The notes: generated by a model not told the origin, from the letters alone. A DNA stretch of 64,000 nt from Clostridium saccharobutylicum DSM 13864 (GCF_000473995.1 NC_022571.1:4557416-4621415); one strand, 5' to 3'. Shown: positions 39,054-48,530, counted from the stretch's first letter. Numbers and translations are program-made.

Positions 39054-41459
39054 TTATATGTTTTTTTCAAAAATACAATAATTATCCTTACCTTTATTTT
39101 TAGCTAAATATAAAGCTTTGTCCGCATTTTCAAAAAGTTCACCAAATGACTCTCCATCTTTAGGATATTTAGCAATTCCTATGCTTCCTGAAACTTTATA
39201 ATCCAAATTATTTTCTATATAACCAGCTTTAAATCCATTTACCAATTTATCTGCCTTATCATAAATAACCTTCTCTGATTTTATGTCCTTCAAAAATACA
39301 ATGAATTCATCTCCGCCAATTCTACCAACAATTGCATTTTCATAAAAAACATTCAAAAACATCGAAGAAACATTACTTAAAACATCATCTCCAACTAGAT
39401 GACCCATATTATCATTAATTGATTTAAAATCATCAATATCTATAATAAACAATGCTCCATGTTTATTGCTAATATTACTATTTTCCATATATTCTTTTAT
39501 TATATTTTCCACTGTTCCTTTGTTATACAGTTTAGTTAAACTATCCCGCTGAGCTTTAAATAAAAGTTTTTCACTTTCAATCTTCTCTTTATTAATATTA
39601 ATTATTACTCCTATTACTTTGAAAAGATTATCATTTTGATCAAACATTGCGGTTCCTCTTATTTTACACCAAATATATTCATTATCTATATTTTTGATTC
39701 TAATTTCAGTTTCGTTGTATTTTTCTCCATTTATAAAATCGTTTAAAAATTTTCCTAACTCCTTTAAATCATCTTTATAAATACTATTATTATTATATAT
39801 TTTCTTACTAATATTACTTATATTAGATTCAATATTGAATTTTTGTTGCCAATTATCTGAATATGAAATAGCATCCTCTTTAACATTCCATTCGAAAATT
39901 ATCTCTTCTGTTTGAGACATAATTATACGATAGCGTTCTTCACTTAACCTTAATTCTTCTTGTGCTATTTTAGCATCATTTATATTTATTGTAACATTAT
40001 AACTAAATATCTTTCCCTCTCTATCTTCTACTATTCTTCCATTATCAAGAATCCATACTATACTTCCATCCTTACGTTTAATTCTATATTCTACAGCAAA
40101 TCTATTATTTTTACTTATTTGATCATTAATTTCTCTTTCAACTCTTTCACGATCTTCCTCATAAATTACATCAAATATTTTTCTACCAAACATTTTTTTA
40201 AATTCATGTCTTTTATATCCTAAAAGATTTAAACATCCGCCAGTTAAAAAGTCTACAATATGCTCTCCATCTTTTATTATATTTCTATGAACTCCACCAG
40301 GTATATTAGATGTTAAACAATACAATTCTCTATTCTTATTTTTAATGTATCTTCTTTTCTTTTCTATTTTACTTATTAGTTCATTAAATGCTTTAGATAT
40401 TTCACCAAATTCATTGTCCTTATCATATATAAATCTATCTGAATAATCACCTTGTTTTATTTTTTTTATTGATTCTAATAAATTAAATAAAGGCTTAAAA
40501 AAATGTTTCATTATAAAAATATATGAAATTGTTGCAATAACTATAATAAATAATAAAGTAATTATTATATTTTTAATATTTTCATTCAATGGAATTTTAA
40601 ATTCATTCCACTGCACATCACTAAAAACTATCCAATCAGTGCCTGAAATTCTTGAATAATAACCTATTTTCTCAACTCCATTAGTATTGTAATTAATTAT
40701 CCCTTTAGGATTATTATTAAAATTTACTTGTTTCCACTGTGAGTATAAATTGTTTTTACCCTCAATCCTATTTATGCTGTATTTAAATTCCTTATTATTA
40801 CTATATGCAATTTTTCCATTCCCATCTATAATTGATACGTTACCAGTTTTAAAAAAATGTATATTATCTACAGCTGTTTTAAAATAAGTCATATCTATAA
40901 CATTTAGTATTGAGCCTTCATATTTACCTTCTGAAAAAACAGGGCTTACTATTATTGCACTTTTTATTCCATTATTAACCTCTTTTCTTTCAATGATATT
41001 AGTTACAACTATTTGATTATTCAATAGCTTTCTTTTGTCATTATCAGATAACATAATATTTTGGCCTATACGCTCGTTGTTACTATCTGCTATTACAAGT
41101 TCTTCTTTGTTAATAACTGCTAGGTCATTTAGATAAAAATATTCTTCTTTTGTGCTAATTAAAAATTCATTTAGCATATCTACATTCTTTTTTATATCCT
41201 TAGGATTTGTTTTATTGTTCGAATAAATCAATAAATTTTCAGTTATAGGCATACTCTTAATAACATTCAGATTACTGATATTTTCTCTAAAAAAATCTTG
41301 TAAATTCGATGATTGATCATCAGCAACTGTTATAATGTTCTGCTTAATAATTTCTATAGTTTTATTACGTAAGTTCTCAATACTTATACTTGTTGCAATA
41401 CAGGTTGGTATTACAAACAGCAAAACAGAAAAAATAACAAATTTCTTTCGTATATTCAT
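39054..41459 (-). CDS. Membrane sensor diguanylate cyclase (dCache-HAMP-PAS-PAS-GGDEF)
   Basis: An 801-residue cyclic di-GMP synthase that reads an extracellular signal. A membrane segment at about 7-27 is followed by a dCache-like sensor (about 30-285), a second segment (about 290-312), HAMP (about 315-365, EFGEISKAFNELISKIE), two PAS domains (about 380-495 with IVWILDNGRIVEDREG, and about 505-625 with EYIWCKIRGTAMFDQND) and a C-terminal GGDEF domain. The active site RIGGDEFIVFL is intact and KGTVENIIKEY/FIIDIDDFKSINDNMGHLVG blocks are present. The RxxD inhibition site is missing (ENAIVGRIGG). AGGAGGGGG precedes the ATG. Confidence 0.92.
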   Translation of the reverse strand: MNIRKKFVIFSVLLFVIPTCIATSISIENLRNKTIEIIKQNIITVADDQSSNLQDFFRENISNLNVIKSMPITENLLIYSNNKTNPKDIKKNVDMLNEFLISTKEEYFYLNDLAVINKEELVIADSNNERIGQNIMLSDNDKRKLLNNQIVVTNIIERKEVNNGIKSAIIVSPVFSEGKYEGSILNVIDMTYFKTAVDNIHFFKTGNVSIIDGNGKIAYSNNKEFKYSINRIEGKNNLYSQWKQVNFNNNPKGIINYNTNGVEKIGYYSRISGTDWIVFSDVQWNEFKIPLNENIKNIIITLLFIIVIATISYIFIMKHFFKPLFNLLESIKKIKQGDYSDRFIYDKDNEFGEISKAFNELISKIEKKRRYIKNKNRELYCLTSNIPGGVHRNIIKDGEHIVDFLTGGCLNLLGYKRHEFKKMFGRKIFDVIYEEDRERVEREINDQISKNNRFAVEYRIKRKDGSIVWILDNGRIVEDREGKIFSYNVTININDAKIAQEELRLSEERYRIIMSQTEEIIFEWNVKEDAISYSDNWQQKFNIESNISNISKKIYNNNSIYKDDLKELGKFLNDFINGEKYNETEIRIKNIDNEYIWCKIRGTAMFDQNDNLFKVIGVIININKEKIESEKLLFKAQRDSLTKLYNKGTVENIIKEYMENSNISNKHGALFIIDIDDFKSINDNMGHLVGDDVLSNVSSMFLNVFYENAIVGRIGGDEFIVFLKDIKSEKVIYDKADKLVNGFKAGYIENNLDYKVSGSIGIAKYPKDGESFGELFENADKALYLAKNKGKDNYCIFEKNI

Positions 41460-41550
41460 TTTTCCCCCTCCTGTATATATTATATAATATATATAAAGTA
41501 AATCGTATAATATTTTTACGTAATATTTTAAATTAAATAAAATATACTTA

Positions 41551-41600
41551 AAAAAGTGTTAAATAAGTCATTATATTTTTTACTTATTTAACACTTTTAA
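41551..41600 (-). terminator. Intrinsic terminator of the LicB-like gene at 41753
   Basis: AAAAGTGTTAAATAAGT pairs with ACTTATTTAACACTTTT (17 bp) with a T-run on the minus strand. It is separated from the stop codon by repeat P9. Confidence 0.82.
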
Positions 41601-41619
41601 ACTTAGTTTTTTTATTTTA

Positions 41620-41739
41620 GGCACGTTGAAATAAATAACAAGTCCATTCATCAGTTTATTTTCAATCATGCTCAGTCAGTAAATTGCCTGATGAAAACTA
41701 TCTACGATAAATTGGATTTGTTATTTATTTTCATGTTCC
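41620..41739. mobile_element. P-family repeat P9 (120 bp) between stop codon and terminator
   Basis: Left end GGCACGTTGAAATAAATAAC then AAGTCCATTCATCAG, right end GGATTTGTTATTTATTTTCA then TGTTCC. It lies between the stop codon at 41753 and the terminator at 41551-41600, a position that suggests insertion into the 3' untranslated region. Confidence 0.88.
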
Positions 41740-41752
41740 TTAATTTTAAATT

Positions 41753-42727
41753 TTATTCTGCTTCTACAAATTTGATTGTTTCATTCTTTTCTGTTTCTGG
41801 TTCTCTTGCAACAAAATAAACTCCTACAATAACCATTACGCTACTTATAATAGTTAATATTCCTATATCACTTCCAATAATAAACTTATCAAAGATTATA
41901 GACCAAACAACATATGTTATGTTTAATCCCATTGCCCTTGTTGCCCCAATTTTATAAATTGCTTTATAATAAAATAAATACGAAATTGTTCCTGATAATG
42001 CTGTTGCTGCAATCCACCAAATAACACTTGTTCTTAAAATCTCAAAACCAAGCCCTATACCACCAATGATTGGAACTATAATAACTCCATAAACAATCGC
42101 TGATGTCATTTGTCTTATTTGAAGCGCAAATTCTGAAGATACTTCATCACCTTTCATTCCATATGCACATATTACACATTCACTACCCCATCCAATTACG
42201 CAAAGAAATGCACATAAAAAGCCAACTATATTCACACCATTTTCACTAGATGAATATCCAAGTATTGATACTCCCATAATTGCAACTATTAATCCAATCC
42301 ATGCTTTCTTACTTATCTTTTCTTTCAATATAAAATAAGCTAATATTGCTCCAACTGCTGGATATAGTGATGAAATTATAGCGGTATATGATGGTCCAAT
42401 TAATTTTACTGAGAGTAAATATCCTGCCATTCCAATAGGTCCCCCCATAAGTGCTGCTATAACAACAAATAATGCACTCTTAGTTTTCATAGCTTTAAAT
42501 AAGCTCCCTAGTTGTCTTTTAAATCCAAGATATATTAATGTCCACATTGCTGAAAAAGCATCATGAAAAAATGCTGTTATAAACGGTGCTAAAAATACTG
42601 CACCTTGTGGTAAAAATGGACTCATAGCAAGTACTATTGATATCAATACTGTATCCAATCCCCAAGTAGCTGCTGATATAATACCACTTGCCACTCCAAT
42701 TTTATAATTACTTTTATCAGATTTCAT
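41753..42727 (-). CDS. licB: LicB-like EamA/DMT permease (probable choline transporter), copy 1
   Basis: A 324-residue membrane protein with ten hydrophobic segments and two EamA halves. Blocks such as GGPIGMAGYLLSVKLIGPSY, YPAVGAILAYFILKEKIS, WGSECVICAYGMKGDEVSS, LQIRQMTSAIVY and MGLNITYVVWSIIF match what I remember of pneumococcal/Haemophilus LicB rather than generic EamA exporters. I chose the ATG at 42727, six bases after GGGAGG. It is paralogous to the gene at 44777. Choline is the expected substrate from the nearby licA- and licC-like genes; another amino-alcohol is possible. Confidence 0.82.
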   Translation of the reverse strand: MKSDKSNYKIGVASGIISAATWGLDTVLISIVLAMSPFLPQGAVFLAPFITAFFHDAFSAMWTLIYLGFKRQLGSLFKAMKTKSALFVVIAALMGGPIGMAGYLLSVKLIGPSYTAIISSLYPAVGAILAYFILKEKISKKAWIGLIVAIMGVSILGYSSSENGVNIVGFLCAFLCVIGWGSECVICAYGMKGDEVSSEFALQIRQMTSAIVYGVIIVPIIGGIGLGFEILRTSVIWWIAATALSGTISYLFYYKAIYKIGATRAMGLNITYVVWSIIFDKFIIGSDIGILTIISSVMVIVGVYFVAREPETEKNETIKFVEAE

Positions 42728-42822
42728 AATATTCCTCCCAAAATTCAATCGTTAACAAAATATATTTCAATTTTATCAGACTCAACAATCGATTAATACA
42801 ATTTTAGTTACAAAAAAATTTA

Positions 42823-42908
42823 GGCACATGAAAAAATGAAACAAATCTGATTCCTTGCCTAATAAAAAATAATCATAACATTTTGAGCTTATTATTTTTT
42901 CATGTGCC
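42823..42908. mobile_element. P-family repeat P10 (86 bp)
   Basis: Left end GGCACATGAAAAAATGAAAC, inner TTCCTTGCCTAATAAAAAAT then AATCATAACATTTTGAGC, right end TTATTATTTTTTCATGTGCC. It lies in the divergent gap between licB copy 1 and wzx. Confidence 0.88.
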
Positions 42909-43115
42909 TTAAATTTACAATAACACTCATATTTCTCCGTTTTATGATTGATAATTAATTAATGTTATTATAAAATAAGAAAGTATAATTACAATAGAAT
43001 AATTGCTCAAAATAAGTAATTGTACCTTAACCCTATATTATTTTTATTTAGTTTTGAGTAATTCAAGTTTAACTACTTTAAAATTGATAGTAGTTTAAAT
43101 TATAGAGGTGAAAAT

Positions 43116-44570
43116 ATGTCTAAATCAATTTCAAGAAACGCAATATTTAATTCAATATTAAACTTATTTAATATACTGCTACCAATATTAGTAATTCCAA
43201 GTGTATCTAGAGCGATAGGAAATGAGCTATATGGATATATGGGATATGGAGATTCCTTAAATAACTATTTTTCTATCTTTGCAAGCTTTGGTATATATAC
43301 ATATGGACTAAGAGAAATTAGCAGAGTACGTGATGATAAGATTAAACTCAGACAGACATTTACAAGCTTATTTGTTTTAACAACAATAACAAATATTTTA
43401 GCAACATTAGCATATATGGCATTTGTATTATTTTCCTATAAAGGTCAGCCTTATCTTTACACATGTATAATTCTTGGATTAAATTTAGCCTTTAATCTTT
43501 TTTATGTAGAATGGGTTAACCAAGCTTTAGAGAATTATGACTTTATTACTATTAAGACTATGATAATCAGAATTGTAAGTTGTATTATAATTATATTTTT
43601 GGTAAGAAGCAAAGAAAACTATCTATTTTATCTATATGTTATAGTAATAACTAATTTTTTAAATAATATAGTGAGTTTTATTTATATAAAGAAAAGAATA
43701 AAATTTGATTTTTCTAATTTATGCTTTAAAAAACATCTAAAACCAATGATTTATGCTGTAATACTTTCTAATGTAGGTGTATTATATACACAACTTGATA
43801 AATTTATGATAAAAGCCAGTAATGGAACAACTGATGTAGGATATTATTATATGGCGCAACGAATAATTAATATGATAAATACACTATTGCTTACACTAGT
43901 TACTGTTACTATGCCAAGATTATCAAATTATTTAGGAAATGATTCACAAGATAAATATTTAGTACTTCTAAAAAGAGTCGCAAAAATATATTTTATAATT
44001 TTATTCCCTGCATCTATCGGATTAATGTGTTTATCAAATGAAGTGATTGGAATATTTGGTGGAGGTGAGTATTTATCAGTAATTCCCGCAATGGAAGTAT
44101 TTTCGATTTACATGTTAAGTTTAGGTATACAAAATATTATCTCTAATCAAATAATTTATTTATATCAAAGAGAAAAAGATGATTCAATATTAATATTTAT
44201 AGGTGGAATTATAAATTTAATATTGAAATTTATACTAATATTCATAGGACATTTTACAATTGTAACCGCTATAGGTACAACTTTAATAGCAAATATAATA
44301 GTTATTGGATTGCAGTATAGACTTGTAAAAAGAGTAATAAAATTAAATATAAATTTATTTAATTTTAATAACATGAAATATCTAGTATATTCACTAATAT
44401 TTATTCCAATAACTATTTTAATAAAAAGTCTTACTCATAATATAATATATATATGTATTATAGATGTTACTTTTTGTAGCTTATTTTATATAGGTGCTCT
44501 TATTATTACAAAAGATGATGTATTTTTTGAAATGATAGGTAAAGTAAAGGCAAAATTAATTAGAAGTTAA
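43116..44570 (+). CDS. Wzx-type oligosaccharide flippase
   Basis: A 484-residue membrane protein with about twelve to fourteen hydrophobic segments, of the polysaccharide biosynthesis (MOP) superfamily. It begins SKSISRNAIFNSILNLFNIL, and contains TQLDKFMIKASNGTTDVGYY with the family's charged loop. It would flip lipid-linked repeat units to the outer membrane face for the ligase/polymerase at 21416. GAGGTG precedes the ATG. It is on the plus strand between two minus-strand LicB paralogues, away from the glycosyltransferase cluster. Confidence 0.9.
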   Translation: MSKSISRNAIFNSILNLFNILLPILVIPSVSRAIGNELYGYMGYGDSLNNYFSIFASFGIYTYGLREISRVRDDKIKLRQTFTSLFVLTTITNILATLAYMAFVLFSYKGQPYLYTCIILGLNLAFNLFYVEWVNQALENYDFITIKTMIIRIVSCIIIIFLVRSKENYLFYLYVIVITNFLNNIVSFIYIKKRIKFDFSNLCFKKHLKPMIYAVILSNVGVLYTQLDKFMIKASNGTTDVGYYYMAQRIINMINTLLLTLVTVTMPRLSNYLGNDSQDKYLVLLKRVAKIYFIILFPASIGLMCLSNEVIGIFGGGEYLSVIPAMEVFSIYMLSLGIQNIISNQIIYLYQREKDDSILIFIGGIINLILKFILIFIGHFTIVTAIGTTLIANIIVIGLQYRLVKRVIKLNINLFNFNNMKYLVYSLIFIPITILIKSLTHNIIYICIIDVTFCSLFYIGALIITKDDVFFEMIGKVKAKLIRS

Positions 44571-44584
44571 GGTAGAGACATACT

Positions 44585-44605
44585 AATTATTTATTTTCAT
44601 GTGCC
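44585..44605. repeat. P terminal-repeat fragment after wzx
   Basis: AATTATTTATTTTCATGTGCC matches the right P end; it lies between the wzx stop codon and the terminator. Confidence 0.6.
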
Positions 44606-44613
44606 TAAACAAT

Positions 44614-44663
44614 GAAAGGTGCTGAATAACTTATTTAAAAAATAAATTATTCAGCACCTTTTA
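44614..44663. terminator. Bidirectional terminator between wzx and licB copy 2
   Basis: AAAGGTGCTGAATAA pairs perfectly with TTATTCAGCACCTTT, with T-rich sequence on both sides in the proper direction. It serves two convergent genes. Confidence 0.85.
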
Positions 44664-44671
44664 TTAATTAC

Positions 44672-44771
44672 ATAAAAAAATAACACGTTCATGTATCTTA
44701 TTTATGCATAATCAAAAAAGTAATAGACCAAAAATGCCATGCATACTGATCTATTACTTTTTGATTGTACC
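44672..44771. mobile_element. P-family repeat P12 (rearranged, hairpin form)
   Basis: A partial P left end (ATAAAAAAATAACACGTTCA) is followed by a long hairpin: AATCAAAAAAGTAATAGACC pairs with GATCTATTACTTTTTGATT, with GCCATGCAT in the loop, and ends TGTACC. The hairpin ends 5 bp from the licB copy 2 stop codon. Confidence 0.7.
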
Positions 44772-44776
44772 TTAAC

Positions 44777-45742
44777 TTATGCAAATTCAGAAGTTTCTTT
44801 AATTTCTTCTTCTGAAACTTTTGCCATCAAATATACTCCACCCATAACCATTAAGCTGCATATAATTGTTTTTAAACTTAATTGAGTTCCATTTATTAAT
44901 ACATCGAATATTATTGCAAAAACAGTATTTGTTGAGTTTAATCCCATAGCTTTTGTTGCTCCAATTTTATCAATTGATTGATAATAGAACAAATATGATG
45001 CCGTTCCTGATAAAGCAACTGCTATAAGATACCAAACTGAATTTGTTCTTAAAGCTTCAATACTCATTCCAATTCCACCTACCATAGGAACTATTAAAGC
45101 AGAATAAACAATACCTGATGTTAACTGTCTTATTTGAAGTGCAGACTCTGCAGATACTTCATCAGCTTTCATTCCAATTGCACATATAACAGATTCACTT
45201 CCCCATCCTATTGCACAAACTAAAGCCCATATAAATCCTACAATACTAATTCCAGATTCATTTGGTGAATATCCAATTAGCACTATCCCTAAAATTGCAA
45301 CGAATAATCCTATCCATCCCTTTTTACCTATCTTCTCTTTTAGTATCAAATATGCTAAAATTGCTCCAAATGCTGGATATAATGATGATATTATAGCTGT
45401 ATAAGATGGTCCAATATATTGAATTGCCATTACATATCCCGTCATCCCAACTGGCCCCCCCATAATTGCTGCTAATGCAACCACCGCACCACTCCTAGTT
45501 TTCATAGCTTTAATTAATGGTCTTAATTGCTTTTTTAATGAAAGATATATAAATGTCCATACTGCTGAAAATGCATCATGAAAGCATGCTGTTAAAATTG
45601 GTGCTAAAACTATTACACCTTCTGATGAAAATGGACTCATAGCAAGTATTATTGCCATCAAAACTGTATCTATTCCCCAAGTTATTGCTGAACCTAATCC
45701 CGTTAATACGCCTATCTTATAATTATTTCTATTACCTTCCAT
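44777..45742 (-). CDS. licB: LicB-like EamA/DMT permease (probable choline transporter), copy 2
   Basis: A 321-residue ten-segment permease, clearly paralogous to the gene at 41753 (shared ITWGIDTVLMAIILAMSPF, LTACFHDAFSAVWTFIYLSL and YIGPSYTAIISSLYP-type blocks). It carries the same LicB-like features WGSESVICAIGMKADEVSA and LQIRQLTSGIVYSA. GAGGGGG precedes the ATG. The pair flanks wzx in mirror fashion. The second copy may have a different substrate, such as ethanolamine or another choline analogue (speculation). Confidence 0.8.
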   Translation of the reverse strand: MEGNRNNYKIGVLTGLGSAITWGIDTVLMAIILAMSPFSSEGVIVLAPILTACFHDAFSAVWTFIYLSLKKQLRPLIKAMKTRSGAVVALAAIMGGPVGMTGYVMAIQYIGPSYTAIISSLYPAFGAILAYLILKEKIGKKGWIGLFVAILGIVLIGYSPNESGISIVGFIWALVCAIGWGSESVICAIGMKADEVSAESALQIRQLTSGIVYSALIVPMVGGIGMSIEALRTNSVWYLIAVALSGTASYLFYYQSIDKIGATKAMGLNSTNTVFAIIFDVLINGTQLSLKTIICSLMVMGGVYLMAKVSEEEIKETSEFA

Positions 45743-45768
45743 TGAAAATCCCCCTCAAATCTAATTAA

Positions 45769-45926
45769 GGCACATTCAAAAAAATAACAAGTCCATCTAC
45801 CAAGCCTATTTTGCATCATGCTGCGTCAGCGGATTCCTCTAATAGCCCGCTATGAGACAAATCCACTTCCTTGCCTGATGCAAAATAATCATGGCATTTT
45901 GGACTTGTTATTTTCTTTCATGTGCC
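45769..45926. mobile_element. P-family repeat P13 (158 bp)
   Basis: Left end GGCACATTCAAAAAAATAAC, right end TTGGACTTGTTATTTTCTTT then CATGTGCC. Contains CTGCGTCAGCGGATTCCTCT, AATAGCCCGCTATGAGACA and AATCCACTTCCTTGCCTGAT. It starts 27 bp upstream of the licB copy 2 ATG. Confidence 0.92.
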
Positions 45927-46469
45927 TAATTGTTTTTATTCTTAACTTAATCTATAAATATTATGTATATAAAAGGATTCAGTATACATCATATTTAATA
46001 CTATCTATGTAATTCATCAAGTTCATTTTATGAACATAACTATATTATCATTGTTCAATGTTCAATGCAATATGTTCAAAAAACTAAGTTCTACAAATAA
46101 ATATATTTCTTCTTTTAACAGATATAATAATATATAAAAGCTAAAAACAATGATAATAAACTGCATTATTTTATTTTTGAAAACATATATTATCGCCATA
46201 ATCTCATTCTTAAATTTTGCATATTTTATAAAAAACCTCTTTTAAACTGTTATTTTCCCCCTTAATCCATTGTAAATTTGCTAATTTTATATATATTTTT
46301 GTAAATTTAGTAGACTTAACCCATTTCATTTTGCTATAATCAAATTAACAATTATTAGTTTAAAATTATATTATATTTTTAATCCTTAATACACATATAA
46401 TACCTATTCAAAAACGTAACTAATTCAGTATGTACCTCTGTCTAAAACTGTCAGGAAAGGAGTATACTT
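45927..46469. other. AT-rich gap upstream of the flavodoxin-like gene
   Basis: About 540 bp without an ORF or repeat copy. A tandem-like ATTGTTCAATGTTCAATGCA lies at about 46050. A TATAAT -10-like box is at 46335-46340 (TTTTGCTATAATC), about 125 bp before the ATG, with no convincing -35 box. Confidence 0.35.
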
Positions 46470-47180
46470 ATGAAAATATCAATTATTTATGGAACTACTA
46501 CCAAAGACAATACTTATAATTGTGTTAAACTTTTATTGAAAAAAATTAAATTAAATGCAGATATATCTGTTACAGAATTTTTTATATCTGATGATTTATC
46601 TTATTTGTACTCAGGTTCTGTTTCATGTTTTATAAATGCTCAACATAAATCTCATCATCGTAATAATATATATGATATAATTAACGTCCTAGATCAATCC
46701 GATCTAATTATTTTAGCTTCTCCAGTATGCTCCTGTGATGTAAGTGTTCAAATGAAATTATTTTTAAATAATTTACTATGTAATCTACAAAATTATGAAT
46801 TCAACTCAAAAATGGCAGATAAAGTTGGTATTGTTGTCTCAACAACTCCAGGTGCTGGACTAAATAATACTTTAAGAACTTTGCAGAAATGTTTAAAATC
46901 ATTGGGGATAAAAAAAATTCTAAGATTCTCAAAAACTCTTTATGAATTAGATTGGTTGGACATAAATTTTAGAAATAAAAGAAAATTAAACAATAAGACT
47001 TCTAAGCTTGCTTATAGAGCAACAAAATTAACTACTAATACTTCTTTCAAAAGAGATTACATTTTTACATGCAAAACTTTTCTACACTTAATCAGTACTG
47101 AAAATAAAAAAGCTGAAAATATAATAAACTTTCCTAATCAAAGAAGTAACAAATACTCTAATACAAAGATATATTTATAA
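46470..47180 (+). CDS. Flavodoxin-fold NAD(P)H-dependent FMN reductase-like protein
   Basis: A 236-residue protein. The first about 150 residues have a flavodoxin-like fold: MKISIIYGTTTKDNTYNCVK (phosphate-binding strand-loop), DQSDLIILASPVCSCDVSVQ (with the conserved SPV block and cysteines) and KVGIVVSTTPGAG. The C-terminal part is basic (RNKRKLNNKTSKLAYRATK) with no hydrophobic helix. AAAGGAG precedes the ATG. A flavin-dependent reductase is likely, but the substrate and physiological role are unknown. It has no evident operon partner; QH lies 35 bp after its stop codon. Confidence 0.75.
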   Translation: MKISIIYGTTTKDNTYNCVKLLLKKIKLNADISVTEFFISDDLSYLYSGSVSCFINAQHKSHHRNNIYDIINVLDQSDLIILASPVCSCDVSVQMKLFLNNLLCNLQNYEFNSKMADKVGIVVSTTPGAGLNNTLRTLQKCLKSLGIKKILRFSKTLYELDWLDINFRNKRKLNNKTSKLAYRATKLTTNTSFKRDYIFTCKTFLHLISTENKKAENIINFPNQRSNKYSNTKIYL

Positions 47181-47214
47181 TGTGCATTCTCACACGTTTA
47201 TTGTTTACGTTTAC

Positions 47215-47395
47215 TTAACTTCTTATATGCAACTTGAAATTAGAGTTATGATATAATTTACCGAAATAAGGATGACTATTTTACTCGGTTGCTAGATAAT
47301 TTAGCTATACAACACTACGTAAATTAGTCATCCTTATTTCTAGTATAGAATGCATTTCAAAACTCAAATCTAGTTTATAGTTCTTTTCCTTCCAT
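47215..47395 (+). mobile_element. Q-family element QH (shortened form)
   Basis: A deletion form keeping the outer parts: ACCGAAATAAGGATGACTA then TTTTACTCGGTTGCTAGATA, joined to CTATACAACACTACGTAAAT and TAGTCATCCTTATTTCTAG. Arm AAATAAGGATGACTA is perfectly complementary to TAGTCATCCTTATTT. The central core (GAAGTTGTTCC...) is lost. It lies 35 bp downstream of the plus-strand gene at 46470, in the same relative orientation to that gene as the other Q copies have to theirs. Confidence 0.82.
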
Positions 47396-47481
47396 AAAAC
47401 CTAAATAGGAACTAATATACCATATAATTTTTTATTACATAACTTGTAATCTTAAATCAATATCCAAAATCAAATATACTT

Positions 47482-47557
47482 TTATGAAACAGGCATTTGA
47501 AAATAAGTTGTGAAATTTGTTAATAAGATATTATTTAATTTTTAGATTGTGATTATA
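47482..47557. other. Fragment related to the left end of QF
   Basis: TTTTATGAAACAGGCATTTG followed by AAAATAAGTTG resembles the left end of QF (GTTTATGAAGGAATCATTTG, AAAACAAGCTG). No right half is seen. Confidence 0.4.
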
Positions 47558-47780
47558 CTAGAAAGTAAGTGGATTCTTTTGCGTAGTATTGCATTTAGAA
47601 TGTTGCTATAGGTATTTCTTCAGTAAACGTTGTACCCATTCTTGCTTGTCACAAGCTTGCCTTGGGAACATGCTGGAATGGGTACAACTTTTACTGGTAG
47701 AAATCCATAGCAATATTCTATAGCAATCGAGCAAAAGAATCCACTTGCTTTCGGTGAATTACCACATAAACTTAAATTGC
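47558..47780 (-). mobile_element. Q-family foldback element QI
   Basis: Outer arm AAGTGGATTCTTTTGC is perfectly complementary to GCAAAAGAATCCACTT. The second arm GAATGTTGCTATAGG pairs with CCATAGCAATATTC, the core TTGTACCCATTCTTGCTTG pairs with CATGCTGGAATGGGTACAA, and the apex is CACAAGCTTGCCTTGGG (imperfect). The arms equal those of QC. The gene-proximal end runs into the TAA stop codon of the LicC-like gene at 47785. Confidence 0.86.
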
Positions 47781-47784
47781 ATAT

Positions 47785-48483
47785 TTATTTAATGTTAAGA
47801 CTTCTCTTTAAGTATTCTAAATCTTCAAGAGAATCTATTTCAAAAATATCATTTGATTGTATTTTTTCAATTTTTACATTCATATTATCCAAATTATCTA
47901 CTGCAATGCTATCCCAATACATATCTTTGAAATCTCCTAAATTAACAGCTTCCTCAACTTTTTGAGCTATTAATTTTCCATCTTCCTCAGTCCAAAATGA
48001 TGCACCCGACATAATATAGCTAGGTTCATCTCCATTTTTTCCAATATCAACTCCATGAATTCTTCCATCCTGGTCATACCTTAAAATCCATTCATTGATT
48101 ATATTTTCTTTGCATGCTGAGTAATATACTGATGTTTCTGGCTTGCTAGTAGGCAAGAAATTTCTTGTAATATAATTATCTGCATCAATTACAAATGCAT
48201 CTTTTAAATATTCTCTAACTAAATACATAGTATAAATATTGTTATACACATCATATTTATCATTAACAACCTTAATTAAGTTATATTTTTTAACTATTTC
48301 ATCAAACTTTTCATGTAAATATCCAGTTAAGACTATAATTTCATCAATTCCTCTTTCTCTTAAATTGATAATTTGTCTCTCAAGTAAAGACATACCATTA
48401 ACTTCTATCAAAGACTTTGGAGTAGTTAATGTTAATGGTCTAAGTCTAGTGCCCATCCCGGCAGCCATTAAAATTGCTCTCAT
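47785..48483 (-). CDS. licC: LicC-like cholinephosphate cytidylyltransferase
   Basis: A 232-residue nucleotidyltransferase expected to make CDP-choline from CTP and phosphorylcholine. It shows MRAILMAAGMGTRLRPLT, PKSLIEVNGMSLLERQI, GIDEIIVLTGYLHEKFDEI, FVIDADNYITRNF and DMYWDSIAVDNLDNM, the pattern of LicC-type enzymes. I chose the ATG at 48483, five bases after GAGGT; an upstream ATG at 48495 lacks an RBS. The gene is bracketed by QI after the stop codon and P14 47 bp upstream of the start. CTP and choline specificity rest on the context with the licA fusion and licB genes. Confidence 0.85.
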   Translation of the reverse strand: MRAILMAAGMGTRLRPLTLTTPKSLIEVNGMSLLERQIINLRERGIDEIIVLTGYLHEKFDEIVKKYNLIKVVNDKYDVYNNIYTMYLVREYLKDAFVIDADNYITRNFLPTSKPETSVYYSACKENIINEWILRYDQDGRIHGVDIGKNGDEPSYIMSGASFWTEEDGKLIAQKVEEAVNLGDFKDMYWDSIAVDNLDNMNVKIEKIQSNDIFEIDSLEDLEYLKRSLNIK

Positions 48484-48530
48484 ATCACACCTCAATCGTT
48501 CATCATTAATTCTTCATTATTCCTTATTCA

